Positions 1-6,771 of a stretch of 35,665 nucleotides of DNA are shown piece by piece (the first letter of the stretch is position 1; every line of letters starts with the position of its first letter). Source of the stretch: JAKFVC01 sp040386595. Its GTDB lineage: Bacteria > Planctomycetota > Planctomycetia > Planctomycetales > Planctomycetaceae. Both the position numbers and the translations under genes were made by a program. Under the pieces are notes generated by a model. It was given only the letters and a program-made list of their open reading frames with translations, did no database searches and was not told the DNA's origin. The stretch lies in assembly GCA_040386595.1 (NCBI GenBank), contig JAZKFE010000114.1, forward strand, positions 1-35,665, read 5' to 3'.

Positions 1-152
1 GGCTCGGCGCCGAAGACGGCCGACCCGGAACTGGCCGTTGCGACCGACACGGCCAGACTGATCGACTTCGACTTGAGTCCCGCCAGCCACAGATAACCGG
101 TGGCGCCAATCGTCAGCAACGTGAGCGCGACGACACTGCCCCATCCGCTCAA
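1..152 (-). CDS. possible membrane protein, N-terminal fragment cut by window edge
   Basis: Reading leftwards from a TTG at 152, one base after the stop of the crotonase gene, the frame stays open to the window edge. It gives about 50 residues with a hydrophobic segment (SVVALTLLTIGATGYLWLAG) followed by a small-residue-rich stretch. This suggests a membrane protein translated together with the crotonase. The same frame also stays open upstream of the TTG for a short way inside the crotonase gene, so the true start is uncertain. The Gly/Ser/Ala-rich stretch is loosely like the YeiH-type sulfate exporter family, but too little is visible to name it. Confidence 0.35.
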   Translation of the reverse strand, partial: MSGWGSVVALTLLTIGATGYLWLAGLKSKSISLAVSVATASSGSAVFGAE

Positions 153-153
153 G

Positions 154-927
154 TCAATCCTGCCACTGCGGTGGGCGTTTCGCCAGGAAGGCTTGAATTC
201 CTTCTTGCGCGTCCGGTGCCGCCAGGTTTTCGACCATGCAGCGTTGCGCATAGGCGTAGGCCGCGGAACGTTCCAGCGGCAGCTGTTCGTAGAAGGCTTG
301 CTTGCCGAGACGCAATGTGTGGGCACTGCTGGCCGCAATCTGGTCAGCCAGTTTGAACGTTTCCGCTTCGAGTTGCTCGGCGGGGACGACATGGTTGACC
401 AGGCCCACTCGTTCGGCTTCAGCGGCCGAAATGGCGTTGCCGGTGAATAGCATTTCCAGCGACTTCTTGGTGGGGACCGCGCGGCATAACGCGACCGACG
501 GGGTCGTGCAGAACAGGCCGATTTTGACTCCCGGAGTGGCGAAGTAAGCCGTTTCGGCGGCCAGGACCAAGTCGCAGGTTGCCGCCAGTTGGCAGCCTGC
601 TGCGGTGGCCAATCCCTGGATCATGCCGATCACCGGCTGCGGCAGTTTACGGACTGCCTCCATCACTTCGGTACAAAGCGAGAAGATCGCCGCAGCGGTA
701 GATTCGTCAGCCGCGGCCAACTCTTTCAAGTCGTGCCCAGAGCTAAAGACGGTGCCGGCGGCACGCAGCACGACCACTTTTACCTGACGATCTTCGCTGA
801 TCCTTGCGAGCGTCGACCGCAAAGTTTCCAGCATCGTGCGCGACAGCGCATTGCGTTTCTCCGGATGATTCAGAGTCACCACGCCAACCCGTTGACGGAC
901 CTCAAACAGTACCACAGGGTTCTCCAT
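154..927 (-). CDS. enoyl-CoA hydratase/isomerase family protein, ECHDC3-like
   Basis: A 257-residue crotonase-fold protein. The ATG at 927 was chosen because a GGAGG lies about 5 bases upstream; a TTG at 963 would only add a short unlikely extension. Residues 12-26 (GVVTLNHPEKRNALS) and the oxyanion-hole segment SSGHDL (about 62-67) are typical of the family, as is the C-terminal EGIQAFLAKR. The segment GLATAAGCQL...ATPGVKIGLFCTTP resembles human ECHDC3 closely as I recall it. The two glutamates that act as acid/base in classical enoyl-CoA hydratase are replaced by Gln113 and Gly133, so ordinary hydratase activity is doubtful. The family fold and CoA-thioester binding are safe calls; the substrate is unknown. 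The putative membrane gene at 1-152 directly follows it. Confidence 0.9.
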   Translation of the reverse strand: MENPVVLFEVRQRVGVVTLNHPEKRNALSRTMLETLRSTLARISEDRQVKVVVLRAAGTVFSSGHDLKELAAADESTAAAIFSLCTEVMEAVRKLPQPVIGMIQGLATAAGCQLAATCDLVLAAETAYFATPGVKIGLFCTTPSVALCRAVPTKKSLEMLFTGNAISAAEAERVGLVNHVVPAEQLEAETFKLADQIAASSAHTLRLGKQAFYEQLPLERSAAYAYAQRCMVENLAAPDAQEGIQAFLAKRPPQWQD

Positions 928-1707
928 CACGACCTCCACCAGAAAACAATCTTTGATTTTCAACTCCGCACGACTCCGAAAACGTGAGTACCGTCGCTCG
1001 TGGCGCCGGTACGCCTCAGGGAGGGTTGCGGTTCTGTATGAGACTTCACGGACAACTCACGGCTGACTGGAGTTGCCAGCGTTGATAGTCTCGACATTGT
1101 GGTTGTTTCACGCAGCGTGAACCAACCTCGGCTTGTCTCCAGCATGTGACTGCTCAACGTTCCTTGGGGGATGTCGTTGCGGACGCGTCTGGCGCACAGT
1201 CACACCTATTGCCGGCCCGTTTCCTGACTGCTTTCGCTGACCACTTGCCTTCTCCGGTGACACTTCCCGCGTGGGTTTGTCGTGAAGAATGCGCTTGGAA
1301 CTCGTGATCTTCTTCGGCAATTTGCACATCGTCGGCGCGAGCCTGTCGAGGTGTCAAATCCTGAGTAAGACGTTGTATTTCAACGAGTGGCTGGCGGTGT
1401 CGCAAGCAGCAGGCCCCAAGCCTGTTCGTCATTGTAGCAAGATTCATAAGACAAGTTCGACCCGCGTACTGAGCCCGATTTCGCTCAGTCTGAGGGGTCG
1501 TTTTGATGGGACATTTCAGCGATCCGTGTGGTGGGCTCGGTGTGCTCGAATCGAATGGTTCGACAAACCTGAAGTGCCGCGGGAATTCGTAGTCTGGGGA
1601 TTGGCCCGTGCCATTCCAGATGCGGGTTCGCACCGACTTCAGATTGATCACGAGCAGCCACGATCGCAGCGGTTCACAGATTCGCTTACGGGGAGGTAAC
1701 CAGGTCG
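928..1707. other. 780-bp spacer without a convincing gene
   Basis: This is the divergent spacer between the crotonase and the TIGR03000 protein. Open frames here have atypical composition (Arg/His/Thr-rich) and no ribosome site or recognisable domain. A near-perfect palindrome at 1101-1127 is the only clear structure, listed separately. Confidence 0.6.
1101..1127. promoter_or_regulatory. 27-bp near-perfect palindrome, possible operator or hairpin
   Basis: GGTTGTTTCACGC (1101-1113) and GCGTGAACCAACC (1115-1127) are inverted copies with one mismatch around a single central A. It lies about 170 bp upstream of the crotonase start and 580 bp upstream of the gene at 1708. There is no T-tract, so it is not a standard terminator. 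A dimeric-regulator site is an inference. Confidence 0.35.
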
Positions 1708-2913
1708 ATGCGTCGTCAACAATTTCATCTCTGGGTCTTAGTGGCTTGTATGGGGGCCGCGTCAGGGCTGTTCAGTCCCGAACAAGCGGAAGCTTTCGGC
1801 CGATGGAGACACTCCAGCGGTGGTAGCTCTGGCGGAAGTTCCGGCGGCAGCTCGGGGGGCGGCTTCTTTGGCGGCGGTTTGTTCGGTGGAAGTTCCGGGG
1901 GCAGCTCTGGCGGTAGCTCCTGGGGCAGTTCTGGTAGCTCGGGCGGGTCTCGCGGCCGGTACCGGATGAAGATTAAGATTCGTTATCGCCGCGGTGGTTC
2001 CAGCGGCGGTAGCTCGGGTGGTTCCAGTGGCGGCTATGCTAGCGGTGGCTACGGCGGCGGTTATGGCAACGGATTCGACGGTGGTTATTCCACTGGCGGA
2101 TATATTGATCCGTCCTATGACGCCGGCAATGCCAATCAGAACTGGGCTCCGGCTCAATCGCCGACCTACACTTCGCCGCAACCGGGTGGTTTCACTCCCC
2201 AATCCGTTCCATCGGACGTGGGTGTGCCTCCGACTCCGGAAGGCGTCACTCCCGCTCCAGTGCCTGCTCCTGTAGCGCCTCAGCCCGCGGCGTCTCCGAT
2301 TCCGCAAGGTCAGTCCTACCGGACTCCGAGTCGTCCGTTCTCGTTGCAGAGTCACGAAGAGGACTCGAACCACAACCGTTCGGGAATCGTGGTCTATGTG
2401 CCGGAAGCCGCTCAGGTTTTCGTCAACAACCACAAGATGAAGACGGCAGGGGCCGCTCGACGGTTTGCTTCGGGCAATTTGGAAGCCGGTAAGACGTACG
2501 ACTATGAAATCCGTGCCGAGATGGTTCGCAACGGTGTCAACATTGTGCGCACCGAACGCGTCAGCCTGAAGGCCGGGCGTGTGGAAGAAGTCGGCTTCGA
2601 CTTCACCGACACCGTGGCACCAGTTCAGAACGTCTCTGCTGAATATCCCGACACGAAATTGACCGTCGTGGTTCCCGAAGATGCTTCGGTGTACCTGGCC
2701 GGCGACGACACTGTCTCGGTCGGCGAAGTTCGGAAGTTCGTGACCAATGACCTCGCCAATGGCAAGGCATGGAAGGACTACGAAATCCGCGTCGAAGTTG
2801 AGCGGAACGGCAAGACCATCGTCAAGTCGAAGAAGATCTCGTTGTTCGCTGGCGACAGCAAGGAATTCGAGTTCAAATTCGACAGCGACAAGAAGGTCGC
2901 AAGCATTCGCTAG
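1708..2913 (+). CDS. secreted Gly/Ser-rich protein with two TIGR03000 domains
   Basis: A 401-residue exported protein. GGGAGGT at 1690-1696 precedes the ATG. Residues 1-29 form a signal peptide (hydrophobic core VLVACMGAASGLF) with a likely cut after AEA. Residues about 36-130 are a low-complexity run of SSGGSSGG repeats turning into GGYGGGYG, then a Pro-rich linker (about 140-220). Two tandem copies of a beta-rich domain follow, about residues 228-299 (VVYVPEAAQVFVNN...YEIRAE...ERVSLKAG) and 316-391 (VVVPEDASVYLAGDD...YEIRVE...KKISLFAG). These match the planctomycete-specific TIGR03000 pattern. Function is unknown; a cell-surface or envelope structural role is inferred. A strong terminator follows directly, so it is probably monocistronic. 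Confidence 0.9.
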   Translation: MRRQQFHLWVLVACMGAASGLFSPEQAEAFGRWRHSSGGSSGGSSGGSSGGGFFGGGLFGGSSGGSSGGSSWGSSGSSGGSRGRYRMKIKIRYRRGGSSGGSSGGSSGGYASGGYGGGYGNGFDGGYSTGGYIDPSYDAGNANQNWAPAQSPTYTSPQPGGFTPQSVPSDVGVPPTPEGVTPAPVPAPVAPQPAASPIPQGQSYRTPSRPFSLQSHEEDSNHNRSGIVVYVPEAAQVFVNNHKMKTAGAARRFASGNLEAGKTYDYEIRAEMVRNGVNIVRTERVSLKAGRVEEVGFDFTDTVAPVQNVSAEYPDTKLTVVVPEDASVYLAGDDTVSVGEVRKFVTNDLANGKAWKDYEIRVEVERNGKTIVKSKKISLFAGDSKEFEFKFDSDKKVASIR

Positions 2914-2951
2914 TGAGTTGCTGTTCGCAACAAGCTGAAGAATTCTCAATG

Positions 2952-2985
2952 AGCCCGGGATGGATCACCATCCCGGGCTTTTTTT
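2952..2985 (+). terminator. Rho-independent terminator of the TIGR03000 gene
   Basis: AGCCCGGGATGG (2952-2963) pairs perfectly with CCATCCCGGGCT (2968-2979) over a 4-base loop, followed by seven T (2979-2985). Confidence 0.95.
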
Positions 2986-3516
2986 GCGCCCCGCGCGTTT
3001 GGTAATTTGAAGGTCGTAATCCCCGCGATTGTTCCAAGTACAATCACGCCCCGTGCGCTCCGACCGCCGCTTCTTCCTCCATGTGGGACGTCCCTGTCAG
3101 GGCTTGCTACAGTCGACGTCTGGTGTTGGGCAGGCTTGAAAACGCCGTTCGTCGTTTGGACAAGCGGCCATGAGTGTCGGGTTACGAATCTGGGTGAAGG
3201 TCTTTCATTCGCGGCGATCACCCAAGTGTCCATGGCAGTATTTTGATTTCTGTATACAGCGCAATCACCGCTTCTCATTACATTGTATACAGGAATTAAA
3301 TAGCAAGACCTTGGACAGACGCGTTGTCTCGCTGTACGATGTGATGTCATGAGGCATGATATCGAACGTTGTCGATTGGACTATTCTCGACGCGGCCCAC
3401 AGCGTGAGACCTTACCGTAATATTGCGACTGCGATCAAAACGTCTCATATTTGTCTGTGCTAAAGTATAGATGCTTTTGCGCGGAGTGAGTGACGTCGCC
3501 TACGAAACTGGATGAA
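2986..3516. other. 530-bp spacer without a convincing gene
   Basis: This is the spacer between two convergent genes. It holds only short frames without ribosome sites or recognisable products. Its right half is AT-richer than the flanks and carries the paired TGTATACA-type palindromes at 3250-3292. Confidence 0.55.
3250..3292. promoter_or_regulatory. pair of TGTATACA-type palindromes, possible operator
   Basis: CTGTATACAG (3250-3259) and TTGTATACAG (3283-3292) share an 8-base palindromic core. Their centres are 33 bp apart, about three helical turns, as expected for two dimers binding the same DNA face. No gene starts immediately beside them, so the target is unclear. Confidence 0.35.
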
Positions 3517-3993
3517 TCAGTCTTTCAGTTCCAGGGTCATCTCGGAATTTTTGCCATCGGCATTGATGATGGCAATTAGATCCGAGGTTTTGGCGTCGCC
3601 GTACTTGGCCGGAATAGAATTCTTTGGCGGGGCAAGGTCTGTAGAGCGATTCGTCCCGGGAGGGACGTAGTTCGTGTTGCTGGTTTCAGCAAGTTTCACG
3701 GCAGGCGTGATTTGAATCTTCGTGACGATGACGACGTGTTTGCCGGGGACGGCGCCGTCGTTTGGATTAAACGTCGTTAGTTTGAATTCCCCTTTATCGT
3801 TAGTTCGCCCGAAAGCACTTCGATCCTTCTCGGCACAGAAAAAAGTAACGTCCGCCGAAGCCACGGGTTGTCCATTGTATACAATCTTTCCGGCTACTGG
3901 AAAAACCGGCTCACGCGCTACTTGTTTTCCACCACATCCTGCGGAAAGCACGCTGCAGGCCACATAAAATCCAATAAATAAAAGATTTCGCAT
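3517..3993 (-). CDS. lipoprotein with carboxypeptidase-regulatory/transthyretin-like domain
   Basis: A 158-residue protein with a lipoprotein signal peptide: hydrophobic residues 4-18, lipobox LSAGC with Cys20. GGAGA lies about 7 bases before the ATG. The body begins with FPVAGKIVYNGQPVASADVTF and continues with GRTNDKGEFKLTTF. This is the carboxypeptidase-regulatory-like (transthyretin-like) beta-sandwich pattern common in planctomycete lipoproteins. Such small lipoproteins often sit beside DUF1559 genes, as here (divergent, 298 bp apart). The role is unknown; surface attachment or protein interaction is inferred. Confidence 0.85.
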   Translation of the reverse strand: MRNLLFIGFYVACSVLSAGCGGKQVAREPVFPVAGKIVYNGQPVASADVTFFCAEKDRSAFGRTNDKGEFKLTTFNPNDGAVPGKHVVIVTKIQITPAVKLAETSNTNYVPPGTNRSTDLAPPKNSIPAKYGDAKTSDLIAIINADGKNSEMTLELKD

Positions 3994-4085
3994 GTTGAAT
4001 CTCCAATTGTGAAAATCACGGGGTTGTAATAAAAACGCCTGTTGAAAGTTGCGTAAAAGACTGCAACACTCGAAGAATCACTAAT

Positions 4086-4113
4086 GTGCCAATATAATAT
4101 ATCCACTTGGCAC
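4086..4113. promoter_or_regulatory. inverted repeat around a TATAAT box in a divergent promoter region
   Basis: GTGCCAA (4086-4092) and TTGGCAC (4107-4113) are perfect inverted copies separated by 14 AT-rich bases that start with TATAAT (4093-4098). They lie between the divergent lipoprotein and DUF1559 genes. A repeated CAATTG pair follows at 4131-4143. An operator overlapping a promoter is an inference; no good -35 box at the right distance was found. Confidence 0.4.
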
Positions 4114-4291
4114 TATGGCGTTAGGTTTGTCAATTGTCAATTGGCTGCTGATGCCATCTAATTTATCTATAAACATACTCTTGCCGGTTCTGTGGGGCCG
4201 GTTGTTTTTACCAGTCGTGCGAATTTGTCGCGCGCGAATTTGTTTGTTTTGTTGATTTGTTTCGAGTTCTCATTTTGGTGGAGGAGAGGCG

Positions 4292-5377
4292 ATGGTACGT
4301 CGGAATCGAGGATTTACACTAATTGAGTTGCTAGTGGTGATCGCGATTATTGCGGTCCTGATTGCCCTGTTGTTGCCCGCTGTGCAACAAGCGCGCGAGG
4401 CGGCACGGCGGACTCAGTGTAAGAATAACCTGAAGCAGATCGGGCTCGCGCTGCACAACTATCACGATGCGTTTAATGTTTTCGTGTTCCGCAAGGGGGG
4501 GACAAATTCGACCAGCGGCGGCACCGATACTTCCCGAAATGACGGAAATTACCAACGCCGATCCGGGCTGGTGTCGTTGTTGCCCTACCTTGATCAAACG
4601 GCGCTGTTTCAGCGGATTGAGGCTGGGGATACGACCACAAGTCCCGTTGTCGTTAAGGGTGGAGCAGCTCCCTGGAGTAGCTGGGGTGGGTACAACCAGA
4701 CCATTGGCGCCTTCCGGTGCCCGACAGACCCCGGAATTCAGGTGACCAAAGGCGTCTGCAACTACGCGTTCAGCATGGGGGATTATGTGGGGGCCTCCAA
4801 TCGCGATTCGACCAACGTGAACGGATTGTTTGCGGCGAACACTTGCTATGGTGTGCGTGATGTCGTGGACGGAACCAGCAACACGCTCGCCTTCGCCGAA
4901 CGGGTTCAGGCGAGTTTTGCTTCGGGCGGAAAGCCGAATGCCGACGTCCGCGAAGGGATCATTATGTCGGTTGCCGCGATCCAGACGAATCCAGGAGCGT
5001 GTTTGGCCGCCGCTGCTTCAATCCGCAGCGGCAGTCGCTATACCACGGGGGCCAACATCAAGGGAAAATTCAGTTCAACTTGGTGTGACGGTCAACCCGA
5101 AAACGTGGCATTCTTAGCGGTGCTAGCACCCAACTCCCCCTCCTGCATCAATGATGGTAACGTCAACTCTGACGGCGATATCAACCTGATGTCGGCCAGC
5201 AGCTACCACACCGGCGGTACTCAAGTCCTAATGGCCGACGGTGCCGTCCGGTTTGTCTCGGAGAACATCGACACCGGCAATTTGGGTGTGGCCAATACAC
5301 TGGGGGGCAAGAGCCCGCATGGTGTCTGGGGTGCCCTGGGAACCAAGAACGGCGGCGAAGTCGTGAACGATTTCTAA
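4292..5377 (+). CDS. DUF1559 domain-containing protein with pilin-like N-terminus
   Basis: A 361-residue protein. GGAGGAGAGG lies just upstream of the ATG. The N-terminus is a type IV pilin/pseudopilin prepilin signal: RNRGFTLIELLVVIAIIAVL, with processing expected after Gly7 and Glu12 at position +5 of the mature chain. After the helix comes the family signature AVQQAREAARRTQCKNNLKQ and then ALHNYHD. The C-terminal block has the typical YHTGGTQVLMADGAVRF motif (family form H-x-GG-x-N-x-x-x-x-DG-S-V-x-F). DUF1559 proteins are hugely expanded in planctomycetes and are presumed envelope or pseudopilus-like proteins; the exact role is unknown. A terminator follows at 5413, so it is a single-gene unit. 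Confidence 0.95.
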   Translation: MVRRNRGFTLIELLVVIAIIAVLIALLLPAVQQAREAARRTQCKNNLKQIGLALHNYHDAFNVFVFRKGGTNSTSGGTDTSRNDGNYQRRSGLVSLLPYLDQTALFQRIEAGDTTTSPVVVKGGAAPWSSWGGYNQTIGAFRCPTDPGIQVTKGVCNYAFSMGDYVGASNRDSTNVNGLFAANTCYGVRDVVDGTSNTLAFAERVQASFASGGKPNADVREGIIMSVAAIQTNPGACLAAAASIRSGSRYTTGANIKGKFSSTWCDGQPENVAFLAVLAPNSPSCINDGNVNSDGDINLMSASSYHTGGTQVLMADGAVRFVSENIDTGNLGVANTLGGKSPHGVWGALGTKNGGEVVNDF

Positions 5378-5412
5378 CCGGCTGAAATCAGTCGTCGGCA
5401 TTCTGTTTCAGG

Positions 5413-5446
5413 CTCCCGAAATCTTCTCGATTTCGGGAGTTTTTTT
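5413..5446 (+). terminator. Rho-independent terminator of the DUF1559 gene
   Basis: CTCCCGAAATC (5413-5423) pairs perfectly with GATTTCGGGAG (5429-5439) over a 5-base loop, followed by seven T (5440-5446). Confidence 0.95.
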
Positions 5447-5713
5447 ATTTCCCAGAGCTGGTTTCAACATGTCGGATCCGAGCCTCGGTGTGCAGGCATC
5501 GTCTTTCCTGTACGGTGTCTCTGTAGTCGGAATTCAAACCTGTTACGTATCAAGATGTTGCGTAAAATCGCGGTGAGCATTTTCGAATTGACCACCAAGC
5601 GGGGTTCGTGGTAGTATCCCGCTCGTTTGTCGGCTGCCGGGATTGGCGGTCGTGGTGAACGCGCAATGCATGGCGCTTCACAGTGCATCGAAAAACGACC
5701 AGGGAAGGTCATC

Positions 5714-6712
5714 ATGTCCGCGCTACCACAGCGGGAAAGCGTTCCATTTTCGCAGTTCGAGCAATTGCGGGAAGCACGCGAGATACTGCGGCAAGAAGCT
5801 GATGCTTTGCAGGCGGTGTCACATCGTCTGGATGGCTCCTTTTGTGCCGCGGTCGAGATCCTGCAGCAGTGTCGTGGCTGCGTCATCGTGACCGGCATGG
5901 GCAAAGCGGGCCTGATTGGCCAGAAGATTACGGCGACGCTGTCGTCGACGGGAACTCGAGCCCATTTTCTGCACCCCGCCGATGCGGTGCACGGCGACCT
6001 GGGTGCCATCCATCCTGAAGACGTGCTGCTGATTCTTTCGAATAGTGGCGAAACGGAAGAAATCTGTCGCCTGCTTCCCTTGGTGCGACGGTGCGGCAAT
6101 CGCGTGATTGCTCTGACCGGACGCGAACAAAGCACACTGTCGCAACAAGCGGACGTGACGATTGTCCTGGGGCGGATTCGCGAAGTCGGATTTGGTCTGG
6201 CTCCGACCACCAGCACCACGGTGATGCTCGCGGTGGGGGATGCTCTGGCTATGGTGACGAGTCGTTTGAAGGGCTTTACTGCTCAGCAATTTGCCTTGTT
6301 CCATCCTGGCGGAAATCTCGGTCAGAAACTGCAAACTGTGCGACAGGTGATGCGAACGCAAGAGCTGTTACGAGTCGCCGCGGATACCAAGTCGGTGCGG
6401 GATGTGTTTTCGGGATTAGCGAAATCGGGCCGCCGAACGGGGGCCGTGATGCTCGTCGATGCCGAGGGGCGCCTGTCCGGACTCTTTACCGACAGCGATC
6501 TCGCCAAGTTGTTGGAAAACCGCCGCGACGCCCAGATTGATCGCCCCGTTTGCGAAGTGATGACGCGAAAGCCATTCACGATTGGCCCTGATTCCCTGTT
6601 GATGGAAGCGGTCGAGATGATGTCGACTCATCATCTGAGCGAGCTTCCTGTATTGGAAAACGAACGACCCGTGGGGATTCTGGATATCACCGATATGATC
6701 GGATTGAGCTGA
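5714..6712 (+). CDS. kdsD: KpsF/GutQ family arabinose-5-phosphate isomerase
   Basis: A 332-residue protein that interconverts ribulose-5-phosphate and arabinose-5-phosphate, the first step towards the LPS sugar Kdo. The ATG at 5714 follows AGGGAAGG; an in-frame TTG at 5627 would add 29 unlikely residues. The SIS sugar-isomerase domain (about 35-170) shows VIVTGMGKAGLIGQKI, HGDLG, LSNSGETEE and GLAPTTSTT. HPGGNLGQKL then leads into two CBS domains (about 205-330; VREVM-like QVMRTQ, then EVMTRKPFTI and LPVLENERPVGILDITDM). Length and domain order match E. coli KdsD. The next gene, 59 bp downstream on the same strand, is LptA/LptC-like, mirroring the kdsD-kdsC-lptC-lptA order of proteobacteria. 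Confidence 0.93.
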   Translation: MSALPQRESVPFSQFEQLREAREILRQEADALQAVSHRLDGSFCAAVEILQQCRGCVIVTGMGKAGLIGQKITATLSSTGTRAHFLHPADAVHGDLGAIHPEDVLLILSNSGETEEICRLLPLVRRCGNRVIALTGREQSTLSQQADVTIVLGRIREVGFGLAPTTSTTVMLAVGDALAMVTSRLKGFTAQQFALFHPGGNLGQKLQTVRQVMRTQELLRVAADTKSVRDVFSGLAKSGRRTGAVMLVDAEGRLSGLFTDSDLAKLLENRRDAQIDRPVCEVMTRKPFTIGPDSLLMEAVEMMSTHHLSELPVLENERPVGILDITDMIGLS

Positions 6713-6771
6713 TTTTCGCTGAATTTCCAAGGTGTTGAGATTCAGATTGCCTAGTCACTCATCTACCGTTT

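Noticed and set aside
1154..1651. Minus-strand frame of 165 codons in the first long spacer
   Set aside because: Arg/Thr/His-rich product, no ribosome site, no similarity to any family known to me.
1762..2949. Long open frame antisense to the TIGR03000 gene
   Set aside because: It mirrors the low-complexity Gly/Ser coding strand, has no ribosome site and no recognisable domain.
3874..3885. A third palindrome, ATTGTATACAAT, as part of the TGTATACA operator set
   Set aside because: It lies inside the lipoprotein gene and encodes the conserved Ile-Val-Tyr-Asn of the domain, so protein coding explains it.
4107..4120. Sigma-54 promoter at TTGGCAC
   Set aside because: The GC element is not at the required spacing from the GG element.
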